The notes below the pieces were generated by a model. It saw only the letters and a program-made list of their open reading frames with translations. It searched no databases and was not told the origin of the DNA. This document shows, in pieces, positions 53,255-63,139 of a stretch of DNA of 64,000 nt; the stretch's first letter is position 1; every line of letters starts with the position of its first letter. The position numbers and the translations under genes were made by a program. The stretch spans positions 62,001-126,000 of the forward strand of contig NZ_BNEO01000003.1 in assembly GCF_014905415.1 (NCBI RefSeq). The letters run 5' to 3'. The DNA is from Virgibacillus salexigens (lineage in GTDB: Bacteria; Bacillota; Bacilli; Bacillales; Amphibacillaceae).

Positions 53255-53751
53255 TTAAATTACGCCAGTACTTAAAGTCACAGAAGCACTACCGAGAATT
53301 ATTCTTAGATTTAATAAAAGTGCAATAGTAACATTTAATACAGGAAAAAGGCCAGTTACAATAATCGTAACAGTTGGTGATGTCCTCCTAATTACAAAAG
53401 ATGAATTAACAGCTGCACCAATTTGTGCAGTTATTACTGTTGTTTGATAACTAATGGTGACTTTGATAGAGTATCTTCCGGTAGTAGCGTTAAATCCTGT
53501 TCTAGTATAAAAGGACTTGTAACTGTCCAATTTCCTGATTGAGTGGAGGCATTTATTGTCGATTCTGATGTTCTTTGAGCGGAAAATCCTGTAGAAAGTA
53601 CATTTGGTCCTGTTGATGCTATACTTCCAGTTGCACCTGTGATGCCATTGTTGCCTTGAGAGAAGGGGGAAAAGAGTATGGTATTTATAATATGTTGAGG
53701 ATTATCATTATCACCATAAAAATTATTATTGTTATCTCTGGGCAAGGACAT
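53255..53751 (-). pseudogene. Collagen-like, exosporium-type protein gene with one frameshift
   Basis: The minus-strand frame from ATG 53751 (or TTG 53745, better spaced after AAGGAG) reads LPRDNNNNFYGDNDNPQ, a short collagen-like run GNNGITGATGSIASTGPNVL, and STINASTQSGNWTVTSPF. The true continuation lies in another frame: YTRTGFNATTGRYSIKVTIS and on to SASVTLSTGVI at 53255. Adding one base to the T4 run (A4 at 53509-53512 on the plus strand) fuses the two into a ~165-residue protein with a C1q/BclA-like C-terminal domain. Such proteins are found on spore surfaces. The break could be real or a homopolymer error. Confidence 0.6.
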
Positions 53752-53801
53752 ACTCCTTCTTATAATAAGATAATCATTATATCTTATTATAAGAAGGAGT
53801 A
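53751..53801. repeat. 22-bp perfect inverted repeat with mirrored ribosome binding sites
   Basis: The arms are 53751-53772 and 53780-53801, with a 7-base loop ATCATTA. Each arm ends in AGAAGGAGT, a ribosome binding site pointing outward: on the minus strand into the collagen-like gene, on the plus strand into a 21-codon frame. Confidence 0.85.
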
Positions 53802-53804
53802 AAA

Positions 53805-53870
53805 ATGAGTGATATTTCTAATCCTAAATTGAATATTTTAAATGGATTTCAGTACAACATCGATTATTAG
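53805..53870 (+). CDS. Possible 21-residue peptide
   Basis: ATG 53805 follows AAGGAG at good spacing and reads MSDISNPKLNILNGFQYNID then Y. The ribosome binding site is part of the inverted repeat, so it may be a by-product of that symmetry. No homology was recognised. Confidence 0.25.
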   Translation: MSDISNPKLNILNGFQYNIDY

Positions 53871-53871
53871 A

Positions 53872-53921
53872 AAATAAAAAAGCCTGTCGATAAAATGCGG
53901 ACATCCACTCTATCGACAGAC
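53872..53921 (-). terminator. Terminator of cstA
   Basis: On the minus strand CTGTCGATA pairs with TATCGACAG around a long loop and is followed by GCTTTTTTATTTT. Confidence 0.8.
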
Positions 53922-53926
53922 AGTGA

Positions 53927-55348
53927 TTACATATCAACTGTTAAGTTATTGGCTCTATTTGTTCTTGCTTTCTTAAAGAATAAGAAGGTGAGAATAATGG
54001 TGAAGATAAATCCAATAATGAAAGAAGTGTTCAAGTCTAAACGGAAACCAATTTGTGCGTTTAGAATATAAACAAACACCATATAACTCATGAAAATGGC
54101 TGGAACCATAGAAACGAAATAATTCTTACCTTTTACAAATAAATACATGGTTGCTATCCATAATGCGATAACGGCAGTTGCCTGATTTGCCCAAGAAAAG
54201 TAGCGCCACAAAATATTAAAATCAATTTTAGTTAAAATATAAGAAACTGTAAATAAAGGAATTGCAATTGCTAATCGATTAAACACTTTTTTCTGACCAA
54301 TGTTCAAGTAGTCTGCGATAATGGAACGTGCAGCACGAAATGCAGTATCTCCTGATGTAATAGGCAGTACGATAGCTCCTAAAACAGCTACAGTTCCTGC
54401 TACAGCACCTAATAAGGTTATTGCGATTTCATTAACGGCAGCAGATGCTGTTCCCTCTGCAATTACTTGACTAAGAGTTTGTCCATCAAATAGACTCATG
54501 GCTGCGGCAGCCCATATCATTGCAATAATTGCTTCGGCAATCATCATTCCGTAAAAAATATATCTTCCTTGTGACTCCTTTTGTGTCGTTCTAGAAATTA
54601 TTGGTGATTGTGTCGCATGGAACCCTGATAATGCTCCACAGGTTATCGTAAAGAATATCATTGGTATAATTGGTAAATGATCCGGGTGCATATTAGTTAT
54701 CGTCAATTCAGGAATTGTGTAATCAGAAAATACTAACGAAACTCCAATGGCTATTGTCCCAATTAATAAGACAGCGCCTAGAATAGGGTAAATACGTCCA
54801 ATAATCTTATCAATTGGTAAGATGGTAGACAAGAAGAAATACAGGAAGATGATTCCTAATATAACCCAAAAGGCGACGTTACCATCTAGTAAAATATCAA
54901 TTAAAGAAGCTGGTGTTGTCACGAAAACGGTTCCAACTAAAATTAATAATAAAAGAGAAAATGCATTTACAATATGTCTGGAAAACTTACCTAGGAAACG
55001 GCCTGCTAATTCAGGAATATGTGCTCCTTTATTTCGTATGGATATCATACCGGTCAGATAGTCATGAACGGCTCCAGCAAAAATGGAACCGATTACAATC
55101 CATAGAAAAGCAACAGGACCAAATAGAGCGCCCATTATCGGTCCAAATATTGGGCCTGTTCCAGCGATATTAAGCAATTGAATCATTGCGTTCTTTTGTT
55201 TATTCATTGGTACGTAGTCTACGCCATCATGATTGGAGTAGGCAGGCGTACTTTTTTCATCTGTTGGTGCAAAAAGTTTATCAATAAATTTACCGTATGT
55301 GAAATAAGCAATAATTAGTATAATAATAGATACAATAAACGTAATCAT
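53927..55348 (-). CDS. cstA: Carbon starvation protein CstA (peptide/pyruvate transporter)
   Basis: ATG 55348 follows AAAGGAGGG. The 473-residue membrane protein has about 12-14 segments and CstA hallmarks (NIAGTGPIFGPIMGALFGPV, GAVHDYLTGMISIRNKG, CGALSGFHATQSPIISRTTQ, LPITSGDTAFRAARSI). It is the short Bacillus-type version. CstA proteins import peptides or pyruvate when carbon is scarce. A cre site at the promoter fits release from CcpA repression as glucose runs out. Confidence 0.93.
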   Translation of the reverse strand: MITFIVSIIILIIAYFTYGKFIDKLFAPTDEKSTPAYSNHDGVDYVPMNKQKNAMIQLLNIAGTGPIFGPIMGALFGPVAFLWIVIGSIFAGAVHDYLTGMISIRNKGAHIPELAGRFLGKFSRHIVNAFSLLLLILVGTVFVTTPASLIDILLDGNVAFWVILGIIFLYFFLSTILPIDKIIGRIYPILGAVLLIGTIAIGVSLVFSDYTIPELTITNMHPDHLPIIPMIFFTITCGALSGFHATQSPIISRTTQKESQGRYIFYGMMIAEAIIAMIWAAAAMSLFDGQTLSQVIAEGTASAAVNEIAITLLGAVAGTVAVLGAIVLPITSGDTAFRAARSIIADYLNIGQKKVFNRLAIAIPLFTVSYILTKIDFNILWRYFSWANQATAVIALWIATMYLFVKGKNYFVSMVPAIFMSYMVFVYILNAQIGFRLDLNTSFIIGFIFTIILTFLFFKKARTNRANNLTVDM

Positions 55349-55374
55349 TCGATGCCCTCCTTTGATGTATGCGT

Positions 55375-55422
55375 TGAAAACGTTTACTATACCTATTATA
55401 TCTAGTTATTATAAATAATCAA
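55375..55422 (-). promoter_or_regulatory. cstA promoter with cre site
   Basis: On the minus strand TTGATT (55422-55417) and TATAAT (55400-55395) are 16 bases apart. A cre sequence (TAGTAAACGTTTTCA on the minus strand, 55375-55389, 14 of 15 positions) covers the expected start site. Confidence 0.75.
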
Positions 55423-55478
55423 GTCATTTTTTGACGTTCAATAGCGAATTTTAAGGGATTTTGTCAGACTTGGTGTAT

Positions 55479-55817
55479 TCAGTTAACTATACCATTATAA
55501 AGTAGTCCTTCATTAAATTGGATCAGCTTCAATCTATTTGTCTTTTTAATATAGATTGATTTATATTCTTTTTCCCCACTTGTGTTGTTTTCGATTAAGA
55601 TAACACGTTTGTAAGGATTATCTGCTACTACCTTTAACTCAAATATTTCCAGATCAACGTTTTTTCGTATAATGGGATATTCAGGTAAGTCCTGCAAAGC
55701 ACTTGTTGTTTTTATTGTTGGCTGAGAAGATTCTTCAGAAACACTTGCTGCAGATTCGTGATTACTGCATGCTGTTAGTAGCAACAAACCACATACAAAT
55801 ACAATAATTTTTTTCAT
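55479..55817 (-). CDS. Small lipoprotein of unknown function
   Basis: ATG 55817 follows AAAGGAG. The 112-residue product has a lipoprotein signal with lipobox LLTAC (C17), a Ser/Glu-rich linker, and a ~70-residue beta-rich domain (YPIIRKNVDLEIFELKVVAD, KRVILIENNTSGEKEYKSIY). It should be anchored on the outer face of the membrane. No family was recognised. It is a single gene. Confidence 0.75.
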   Translation of the reverse strand: MKKIIVFVCGLLLLTACSNHESAASVSEESSQPTIKTTSALQDLPEYPIIRKNVDLEIFELKVVADNPYKRVILIENNTSGEKEYKSIYIKKTNRLKLIQFNEGLLYNGIVN

Positions 55818-55964
55818 TATTCAATACTCCTTTACACAATGGATGGTTATAACTTATGTGATGTCTAGTTGTTATCTTGATAGTTTTAGAATACGTTTTA
55901 ACTCTTAGAAAACATTGTGTATTTTATTAGAATTTGCTAAGAATTTGAAGGCTTGGATAAATTG

Positions 55965-55986
55965 AAAAACAGACCAGATAGGTCTG
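55965..55986 (-). terminator. Terminator of the LOG-family gene
   Basis: CAGACC and GGTCTG pair around a 5-base loop; the minus strand continues TTTTTC. Confidence 0.65.
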
Positions 55987-56001
55987 CTTTAAAATCACCA
56001 T

Positions 56002-56583
56002 TTAGGTTTGACTTTTAGTAATATATGTTTTAGTAGGTGGGGCAACATACGCTATAAAGTTTCTAAGTAGGGTTGAGGCATTTTTATCAATGATTACCAT
56101 ATCTCGATGTTTCTTTTCCATAAAATGTTCATCCGTCATATGTTGGAATAATGAAATGAGTGGATCAAAATAGTGATTGATATTTAATAGTCCACAAGGC
56201 TTTTGATGAAGGCCGAGTTGCGCCCAGGTGAACACCTCAAAAAATTCTTCTAGTGTTCCGGGACCACCAGGCAATGCGATAAATCCATCAGCAAGCTCTG
56301 CCATTTTCATTTTTCGTTCGTGCATAGAATCGACAATAATGAGTTCCGTTAAGCTTGGGTGAGAAATCTCTTTCTCCTTCAAAAATTGAGGCATTACCCC
56401 AATAACATGTCCGCCTCCATGTAATACAGCATCAGCAACAGCCCCCATTATCCCTACACTGGCACCACCGTATACAAGAGCAACATTTTGTTCGGCGAGT
56501 TTACTTCCAAGTTCTTTTGCCTGTTGAATATAATCCTCTGAAGCACCATTTCTTGATCCGCAAAAAATAGCTAATCTCTTCAT
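56002..56583 (-). CDS. LOG-family (TIGR00730) nucleotide phosphoribohydrolase-like protein
   Basis: ATG 56583 follows GGAGGCG. The 193-residue Rossmann-fold protein has LAIFCGSRNGAS, VYGGASVGIMGAVADAVL, the ERKMKM segment and the signature LPGGPGTLEEFFEVFTW. LOG proteins release the base from cytokinin or other nucleoside monophosphates; bacterial members probably clean up damaged nucleotides. It resembles B. subtilis YvdD. Confidence 0.9.
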   Translation of the reverse strand: MKRLAIFCGSRNGASEDYIQQAKELGSKLAEQNVALVYGGASVGIMGAVADAVLHGGGHVIGVMPQFLKEKEISHPSLTELIIVDSMHERKMKMAELADGFIALPGGPGTLEEFFEVFTWAQLGLHQKPCGLLNINHYFDPLISLFQHMTDEHFMEKKHRDMVIIDKNASTLLRNFIAYVAPPTKTYITKSQT

Positions 56584-56792
56584 TCTATCGCCTCCAATCC
56601 ATATATAATACTAAGTATATAGGACAAATAATAAGTTGTTAATAGTTCTCTAATCTTATCATGCCAAATACTCACGGACCAACGCTATAAATGGAATCAT
56701 AGAATAGGAATAAACCTTATCTTTAATGAATAGGATTTAGTGGATAACACATCATGTACGTTTGTAATGGCAACAAGAGGAGGCTGTACATC

Positions 56793-58743
56793 ATGAACAG
56801 GGAGAACAGTCGGGTTCATGAAAATAAACAGCAAAAACAACTAAACGAATTTGTACGAAATAATTATGGAAAAGAGATGACAACAGAGGGAAGTGTTAAG
56901 ATATCCGATGATGAGAATACATTAAAAGCAGGAGAACGTGGTCCACAACTTCTAGAAGACTTTGTAATGCGTGAAAAGATGACTCACTTTGATCGTGAAC
57001 AAATACCAGAAAGAGTTGTTCATGCCCGCGGTTATGCCGCACATGGCTATTTTCAAGTATATGAATCACAAGAAGAACGTACATCGGCAAAGTTTTTACA
57101 AGATCCAGTATTTCTTCGTTTCTCTCAAGTAGCGGGTTCAAGAGGGGTAAATGAAACCAATCGAGATGTTCGAGGATTTGCCACCAAGTTTTATACCGAA
57201 GAAGGAAATTTTGATTTAGTTGGTAGTAACATCCCGGTATTCTTTATTCAAGATGGTATTAAGTTTCCTGATCTGATACATGCAGTGAAGCCAGAACCAC
57301 ATAATGAAATTCCTCAAGGTCAAACAGCTCATGATACGTTTTGGGATTTTATTGCTAATAATCAAGAATCTGCACATATGATGATGTGGATTATGTCTGA
57401 CCGGACGATTCCAAGAAGTTTTCGAATGATGGAAGGTTTTGGGGTTCATACATTTCGGTTTGTGAATGAAGCAGGAAAGTCAGGGTTTGTAAAATTTCAT
57501 TGGAAACAAAACTTGGTGTACACTCATTAATTTGGGATGAAGCTGGTAATTATCCGGAATGGGAATTGGGGATCCAAGTCTTAGAGGAAGAAGACGAGTA
57601 TAAATTTGATTTTGATATTCTGGATGCTACAAAAATTTTGCCAGAAGAGGACGTTCCCGTACAGCGCATTGGAAAAATGGTTTTAAATAGGAATGTAGAT
57701 AATGTATTTGCGGAAACAGAACAAGTAACACTACACCCAGGTAACATTGTACGTGGTATTGACTTTACGAATGATCCTTTATTACAAGGACGGCTATTCT
57801 CCTATTCAGATACTCAATTTTATCGGGTAGGAACAAATTTTAAGAAGCTGCCAATTAACCATCCAATTTGTCCGGTCCATAATAATCAACGAGACGGGGC
57901 TGCAAGAATCACTATTGATAAGGGTCAAGTAGCTTATCATAATAATTCGCTTGCCAATAATACACCTTATACTGTGCCAGGGGATAAGGGAGGATTTGTA
58001 ACATATCCTTCAGCTGTAGAGGGGGTGAAAACTCGAAAAACAGTGAAGAGTTTCTCTGATCATTTCTTACAAGCTCGCTTATTTTGGAACAGTATGACAA
58101 AAGTGGAGAAAGAACATATCGCAGGTGCATTTAGTTTTCAACTAGAAAGGTGAATCGTATCTCAGTAAGACAGCAAGTGGTTAATATGCTAGGAAATATT
58201 AGTAGTAGTTTAGCTGCTTCTGTAGCTATGAATTTAGGCTTGGAAATTCCTCAAGTGAAGGAGTCATTCATAACAAAAAAACCACCAGCCGTAAGTATGG
58301 CTAATACTACCTTTTCGCCAAATACATTGCGAATAGGTGTAATTATTGCTCATGGATTTGATGAGCAAAAAACGAATCAAATATTAGATCAATGGAAAAG
58401 GATGGGACTTCAGCCGGTAATTATTAGTGAAAAACTTGGGAAAGTAAGAGGGGCAAATAGTACAGAATGGAGGGTAGAGGATAGTTTTCTTACTGGTTCC
58501 CCTTTATTATACGTGGTAGGTGGAGATGCAGAAGGAACGATATTTAACTGGAAAACCAAATCCTATGTAGTTGAAACATACAATCATTATAAACCAATAG
58601 GGCTAACACAGAAAGGAGCAACTATCATACAACCACTTATTATTATTGGGCAGCCAGGAGTATTGGTGGAAGAAGAGTCAACTTCGTTTGCAAATGACTT
58701 TACTAAAGCAATGACAAAACAGCGTTTTTGGGTACGAGGATAA
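56793..58743 (+). pseudogene. katE: Large-subunit catalase (KatE/HPII type) with two frameshifts
   Basis: ATG 56793 follows GAGGAGG. The first part carries the distal His H77 in [12 protein letters not shown] and runs to VKFHWKQN, where an A-rich site (AAACAAAAC, ~57512) has lost one base. The second frame continues [12 protein letters not shown] and holds the haem-ligand tyrosine in RLFSYSDTQFYRVG. A second one-base loss at GAAAGG (~58148) separates it from VNRISVRQQVVNMLGN and the C-terminal DJ-1-like domain (IGVIIAHGFDEQKTNQIL) that marks large catalases. All catalytic residues are intact, so these are recent mutations or homopolymer sequencing errors. Confidence 0.85.
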
Positions 58744-58783
58744 CAGAACGGATAGATTAATAGGATTTCCCTCCTGATCCTAG

Positions 58784-58812
58784 AAATAGCTTTCGATGAA
58801 AGCTATTTTTTT
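58784..58812 (+). terminator. Rho-independent terminator after katE
   Basis: AAATAGCTTTC and GAAAGCTATTT form a perfect 11-bp stem with a GAT loop and a T run. Confidence 0.9.
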
Positions 58813-58840
58813 GTTTGATAATTTACACATAGTAAATTAT

Positions 58841-58870
58841 TTGTCAATTTAATCAATCCAATGTTATACT
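58841..58870 (+). promoter_or_regulatory. Promoter of the SDR gene
   Basis: TTGTCA (58841-58846) and TATACT (58865-58870) are 18 bases apart, 36 bases before the SDR start. Confidence 0.6.
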
Positions 58871-58906
58871 TCTAATGTTCGAAAACAAGAAAGGGATGAG
58901 GACAAG

Positions 58907-59653
58907 ATGGGTCGATTAGAGAATAAAGTTGCTATCATTACCGGTGCTGCAAATGGGATGGGAGCTATGGAGGCAAAATTATTTGCAGAAGAAGGAGCAA
59001 AGGTCGTTGCAACAGATATACAAACAGAAGCTGTAGAAAAGATTGTCAATGAAATTAAAGAAAATGGTGGAGATGCGATTGCTTTTAAGCATAATGTAAC
59101 TTCAGAAGATGAATGGAAACAAATCATTGCAGCAAGCATTAATGCATATGGAAAGATTGATATCCTTATTAATAATGCTGGTGTTTCTAGTCCAGATACG
59201 ATTGCTACAATGGAAATGGTGGATTGGAACAAGATAATGGATATTAATTTAAACGGCTGTGTTATTGGAATGAAATATGTGATTCCGGAAATGCAGAAAG
59301 CTGGTGGTGGTTCTGTTATTAATATTTCTTCTATTGGAGGAATTGTAGGAATGGCTGGGACTAGCCCTTATACTGCTGCAAAAGGTGCGTTACGTTCGTT
59401 ATCTAAATCAGCAGCCGTAGATTATGCGAAAGACCATATCCGCGTTAATTCACTGCACCCAGGTATTATCGAAACGCCAATGACCGCACCTTCAATGAAG
59501 GATGCGATGCAATATTATCAAACATTCACACAACTACCTTATCTAGGTAAGCCGGAAGACGTAGCTTATGGCGCTTTATTCCTGGCATCGGATGAATCTC
59601 GTTTCATGACAGGAGCAGAATTAGTTATTGATGGTGGTTGGACAGCATTATAA
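58907..59653 (+). CDS. Short-chain dehydrogenase/reductase
   Basis: ATG 58907 follows AAAGGGATGAGG. The 248-residue protein has the cofactor loop TGAANGMG (TGxxxGxG), an acidic residue in ATDIQTEA that favours NAD(H), NNAG, the catalytic serine in INISSIGG and Y155-xxx-K159. The C-terminal FLASDESRFMTGAELVIDGG segment is classical SDR. A TetR-type regulator gene converges on it and may control it. The substrate is unknown; hydroxysteroid- or cyclohexanol-type dehydrogenases are similar. Confidence 0.92.
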   Translation: MGRLENKVAIITGAANGMGAMEAKLFAEEGAKVVATDIQTEAVEKIVNEIKENGGDAIAFKHNVTSEDEWKQIIAASINAYGKIDILINNAGVSSPDTIATMEMVDWNKIMDINLNGCVIGMKYVIPEMQKAGGGSVINISSIGGIVGMAGTSPYTAAKGALRSLSKSAAVDYAKDHIRVNSLHPGIIETPMTAPSMKDAMQYYQTFTQLPYLGKPEDVAYGALFLASDESRFMTGAELVIDGGWTAL

Positions 59654-59660
59654 TAGATAA

Positions 59661-59690
59661 AACCCAGATGATATCCATCGTCTGGGTTAT
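59661..59690. terminator. Bidirectional terminator between SDR and TetR genes
   Basis: AACCCAGA and TCTGGGTT pair around a 12-base loop between convergent genes. Confidence 0.75.
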
Positions 59691-60274
59691 TGATATGGGC
59701 CATTTACAGACAACCGAAGCAGTGTTTTGGCCATCTCTTGTTTTGAATAAGGATAATGATTTTCTATCCACCAAATAATCACATCAAAAAATGCTGCTGT
59801 TGTAAATACAGTAATCATTTCTTTCGGTGCGGATAATTTTGATTCGTCAGGAGAAACCATGGTTACCCCTTCTTTAACAAAATGATAAAGCTCTGATTTA
59901 AATCCTTTGGCAAAGGGAGAATCTGTATTATTTACAAGCAACGATTCATAAAAAGCTTGATTGTCGAGAATATGTTCGAATAAATGAATGAATATGTTAT
60001 GGTCGGTCATATCCATCCCATTCATACCTCTTAATGGAGGTTGCACATTTATTTTTTCACGAAGGTCTTCTAGAATTATATTTGATACATATAGAATGCA
60101 TTGATCTAAATCATCAAATCGCAAATAGAATGTTTGACGGGTTATACCCGCTGTGTCACATAATTCTTTTATCGTTATATCACTTATTTGTTTTTCACTT
60201 AGTAAACAAATCAGTGATTTTTTTAATTGTTTCATTGTTCTTCGTATTCTAGCGTCTCCAGTTGTTTTCTTCAA
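59687..60274 (-). CDS. TetR/AcrR-family regulator
   Basis: TTG 60274 follows GAAGGA. The 195-residue protein has a TetR helix-turn-helix (KQISDITIKELCDTAGITRQ then TFYLRFDDLDQCILY) and a helical C-terminal domain of the DhaS-like type. It faces the SDR gene. Its target and ligand are unknown. Confidence 0.88.
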   Translation of the reverse strand: MKKTTGDARIRRTMKQLKKSLICLLSEKQISDITIKELCDTAGITRQTFYLRFDDLDQCILYVSNIILEDLREKINVQPPLRGMNGMDMTDHNIFIHLFEHILDNQAFYESLLVNNTDSPFAKGFKSELYHFVKEGVTMVSPDESKLSAPKEMITVFTTAAFFDVIIWWIENHYPYSKQEMAKTLLRLSVNGPYQ

Positions 60275-60467
60275 TTATTATCCTTCCTCATAAATAAAAC
60301 AATTGATTACAGCTAAGTATATCGATTTTATGTAAATTCATCAACTTCATTCCTGTAGGCAACAAATTATTATATTCATTCTAATAGATATCAATTTTAC
60401 TTATATATCACCCGATATTATAAATATCTAATCCATAAAAAAGATGAAAGAGGGGGGACGGGAATAA

Positions 60468-62162
60468 ATGGAGAAATTAATGAATTTTAAGCGATTGAAG
60501 AATAAGTTATATGTTAGCTTCTCAATTGTGATTATTTCAAGTTGTTTATTAGGAGTTTATCATTTTATTTCTGTAGGAAAGACGAATCAACAAGTCGAAC
60601 AGATGATTCACGAAGACTTTCGACTTGTGCAATATGGCAATGACATAAATGTAAACGTAGCAAGCCAAACTGGACTGGTTAGAGGATTTTTGCTCTACGA
60701 GGATGAAGCGTATCGTGAGCAGTATTATCAGATGCAGGAAAATAATTCCGTATTGGAAAACAAAATCTTAGATCTTAGTAATGTTGGAGAGGTTAACACG
60801 TTAGTAGATTTGAAGAATCAGTGGGAAGCGACAGTGGAGAAGGTATTCAATCTTTATGATAATGGGAATTTAGAAGAAGCGTTGTTTTTGATGACGGAAG
60901 AAGTAGAGCCTTTGGAATCACAGTTTAGAACAGGAATCGAACAATTACTGGCTGCAACGGAAGAAATGGCTACAGCAGATGGTCAAGCAATTATTAGTGA
61001 TGGAAAGACGACTTATATTGTTATCATTGCTGTTACATTGTTGGTAGCAATTTTAAGTATTGCTATTGAGCTGTTTACGGTGCGGCTGATCACAGCACCA
61101 ATATCAAAAGTATTGCGGCGAATGAAGCAAATCGCGAAAGGGGAATTAAATCATCAGCCGTTAACTACAATTTTAAAAGATGAGTTAGGTCAGTTGATAC
61201 ATATCACGAATGAGATGAATCAGAATACCAATCATCTGTTAGGTAGAATACAAACTGTCTCGGAGACAGTAACTAGTCATAGCAGCTATTTGGCAGAATC
61301 AGCAAAGGAAACAAAAGCAGGTTCTGAGCAAGTTGCAACAACGATGCAAGAATTATCTGCTGGAGCAGAAACTCAAGCTGATAGTGCAGGTGATCTAGCG
61401 ACGAATATGGAAGTTTTTGTATCGAAGGTTCAAGATACACATGATCAAAGTAAGCTAATTGAGCAAGCTTCAGGTGAGGTTTTAACCATGACAAAAGACG
61501 GTGACCAGATGATGAAGTCATCTTCAAAACAGATGCAGCGAATTAACGAGATCGTTAAAGATGCAGTAGACAAAGTAGAAGGATTAGATACCCAATCTCA
61601 AGAAATTTCCAAGCTTGTTACTGTAATTAAAGATGTGGCGGAACAAACAAATCTTTTGGCTTTAAATGCAGCGATAGAAGCTGCAAGAGCAGGAGAACAT
61701 GGGAAAGGGTTTGCTGTCGTTGCGGATGAAGTAAGAAAATTAGCAGAACAGGTAGCAGGTTCTGTCACCGTTATTAGTAATAATGTTTCACAAATACAAG
61801 GAAATTCAAGTGAAGTAGCTGAATCTTTGGTGAGCAGTTATAAAGAGGTAGAAGAAGGGAATGTACAAATCAAGATGACCCAGGAAACGTTTGATGGTAT
61901 TCAGTTGTATGTAACAGAAATGGTCAATACCATTAGAACGATGACAGCGAATCTTTCAGAAATGTATGGGACGAGTAATCAAGTGAATAACTCCATTCAA
62001 GAAATTGCTTCCATAACGGAGGAGTCCTCCGCAGGTATTGAGCAAACCTCAGCTGCTGCACAACAATCTAGCAGTTCAATGGAAGAAGTAGTAGATAGTT
62101 CAAAGCAATTAGCAAAATTAGCTGATGACCTCAACGATTTGATTCGTCAGTTCCAGCTTTAA
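60468..62162 (+). CDS. Methyl-accepting chemotaxis protein
   Basis: ATG 60468 follows GAGGGGGGACGGG. The 564-residue receptor has a first membrane segment (~17-34), an extracellular four-helix domain of CHASE3/4HB type (~35-180), a second membrane segment (~183-205), HAMP (~206-260) and the signalling domain with the conserved hairpin [20 protein letters not shown] then [20 protein letters not shown]. It relays a chemical signal to CheA. The ligand is unknown. It is a single gene with its own terminator. Confidence 0.93.
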   Translation: MEKLMNFKRLKNKLYVSFSIVIISSCLLGVYHFISVGKTNQQVEQMIHEDFRLVQYGNDINVNVASQTGLVRGFLLYEDEAYREQYYQMQENNSVLENKILDLSNVGEVNTLVDLKNQWEATVEKVFNLYDNGNLEEALFLMTEEVEPLESQFRTGIEQLLAATEEMATADGQAIISDGKTTYIVIIAVTLLVAILSIAIELFTVRLITAPISKVLRRMKQIAKGELNHQPLTTILKDELGQLIHITNEMNQNTNHLLGRIQTVSETVTSHSSYLAESAKETKAGSEQVATTMQELSAGAETQADSAGDLATNMEVFVSKVQDTHDQSKLIEQASGEVLTMTKDGDQMMKSSSKQMQRINEIVKDAVDKVEGLDTQSQEISKLVTVIKDVAEQTNLLALNAAIEAARAGEHGKGFAVVADEVRKLAEQVAGSVTVISNNVSQIQGNSSEVAESLVSSYKEVEEGNVQIKMTQETFDGIQLYVTEMVNTIRTMTANLSEMYGTSNQVNNSIQEIASITEESSAGIEQTSAAAQQSSSSMEEVVDSSKQLAKLADDLNDLIRQFQL

Positions 62163-62165
62163 TCT

Positions 62166-62201
62166 AATAAAGAGGGTTCCCTATTAGGGCCCCTCTTTAT
62201 T
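62166..62201. terminator. Bidirectional terminator
   Basis: AATAAAGAGGG and CCCTCTTTATT form a perfect 11-bp stem between the converging chemoreceptor and permease genes. Confidence 0.82.
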
Positions 62202-62205
62202 ATCG

Positions 62206-63129
62206 TTATCTTCGATTACTTTTTGGATCAAAGGCGTCTCGTAATCCATCACCGATGAAGTTAATCGCTAGCACTGTTACTAAAATGGCAACTCCTGGTG
62301 GAATCCATGCTTCTGGATGATCTCTTAAGATACGTATATTCTGAGCTTCAGATATCATATTTCCCCACGTCGGTGTAGGTTGGGGAATACCGAAGCCGAT
62401 AAAGCTTAGACCAGATTCAACAATAATATATGTTGCCATCATTAACGTAGCATTCACGATAATTGGTCCAATTGCGTTAGGTATAAAATGTTTTAATATA
62501 ATACGTAAATCACTTGCTCCAATTGCACGTGCACCGAGTACAAATTCTTGTTCACGTAAAGATAGATATGTAGCCCGAATAATTCGTGTGAGATTAGGCC
62601 AAGAAGTGATAGCGATAATTGTTACAAATAGCCCAATCGTAACTTCCCCAATAATCGCCATAATGGTTAAAACGAGTACAAGAAAAGGAAGCATAAGCAT
62701 AATATCAGCTGCACGCATAATTACACTATCAACTTTGCCTCCATAATAGCCAGCAATTGATCCTAGTAATACGCCGATAGCCAATGTGAAGAACATCGCA
62801 CTAAATCCGACAATCAGAGAAATACGGCCACCATAGAGTAAACGAGCAAAGTTATCTTGTCCCTGTCCATTTGTTCCTAATATATGTTCGTCAGTAGGGC
62901 TTTTTTCAATTTGAAATAAATCTGTTGCAACAGGGTCCTGATCCGTGAATAAAGGGGCTGCTGTACAGGTGATGATGATGAGTAATAACACAAATACGCT
63001 AATCACTGCTAATTTATTTTTAATAAACCGTTGGAAAGCTAGCTGTAATGGACTTTTATGTTTCTTTGCATTCGTTTCTGGTAAATTTTCCGGTTCTGTA
63101 GGTAAGGTACTTTCTGTGTTCGATTGCAT
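62206..63129 (-). CDS. Peptide/nickel-type ABC transporter permease (OppC/DppC family)
   Basis: ATG 63129 is seven bases after GAGGTGA; a frame from 63168 would overlap the upstream permease gene. The 307-residue protein has an N-terminal OppC segment (LQLAFQRFIKNKLAVISVFV), about six membrane segments and the BPD loop LGARAIGASDLRIILKHFIP. It lies ten bases after the partner permease gene. Together they form the channel of an oligopeptide-type importer whose binding protein and ATPases are outside the window. Confidence 0.92.
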   Translation of the reverse strand: MQSNTESTLPTEPENLPETNAKKHKSPLQLAFQRFIKNKLAVISVFVLLLIIITCTAAPLFTDQDPVATDLFQIEKSPTDEHILGTNGQGQDNFARLLYGGRISLIVGFSAMFFTLAIGVLLGSIAGYYGGKVDSVIMRAADIMLMLPFLVLVLTIMAIIGEVTIGLFVTIIAITSWPNLTRIIRATYLSLREQEFVLGARAIGASDLRIILKHFIPNAIGPIIVNATLMMATYIIVESGLSFIGFGIPQPTPTWGNMISEAQNIRILRDHPEAWIPPGVAILVTVLAINFIGDGLRDAFDPKSNRR

Positions 63130-63139
63130 TTTATTCACC

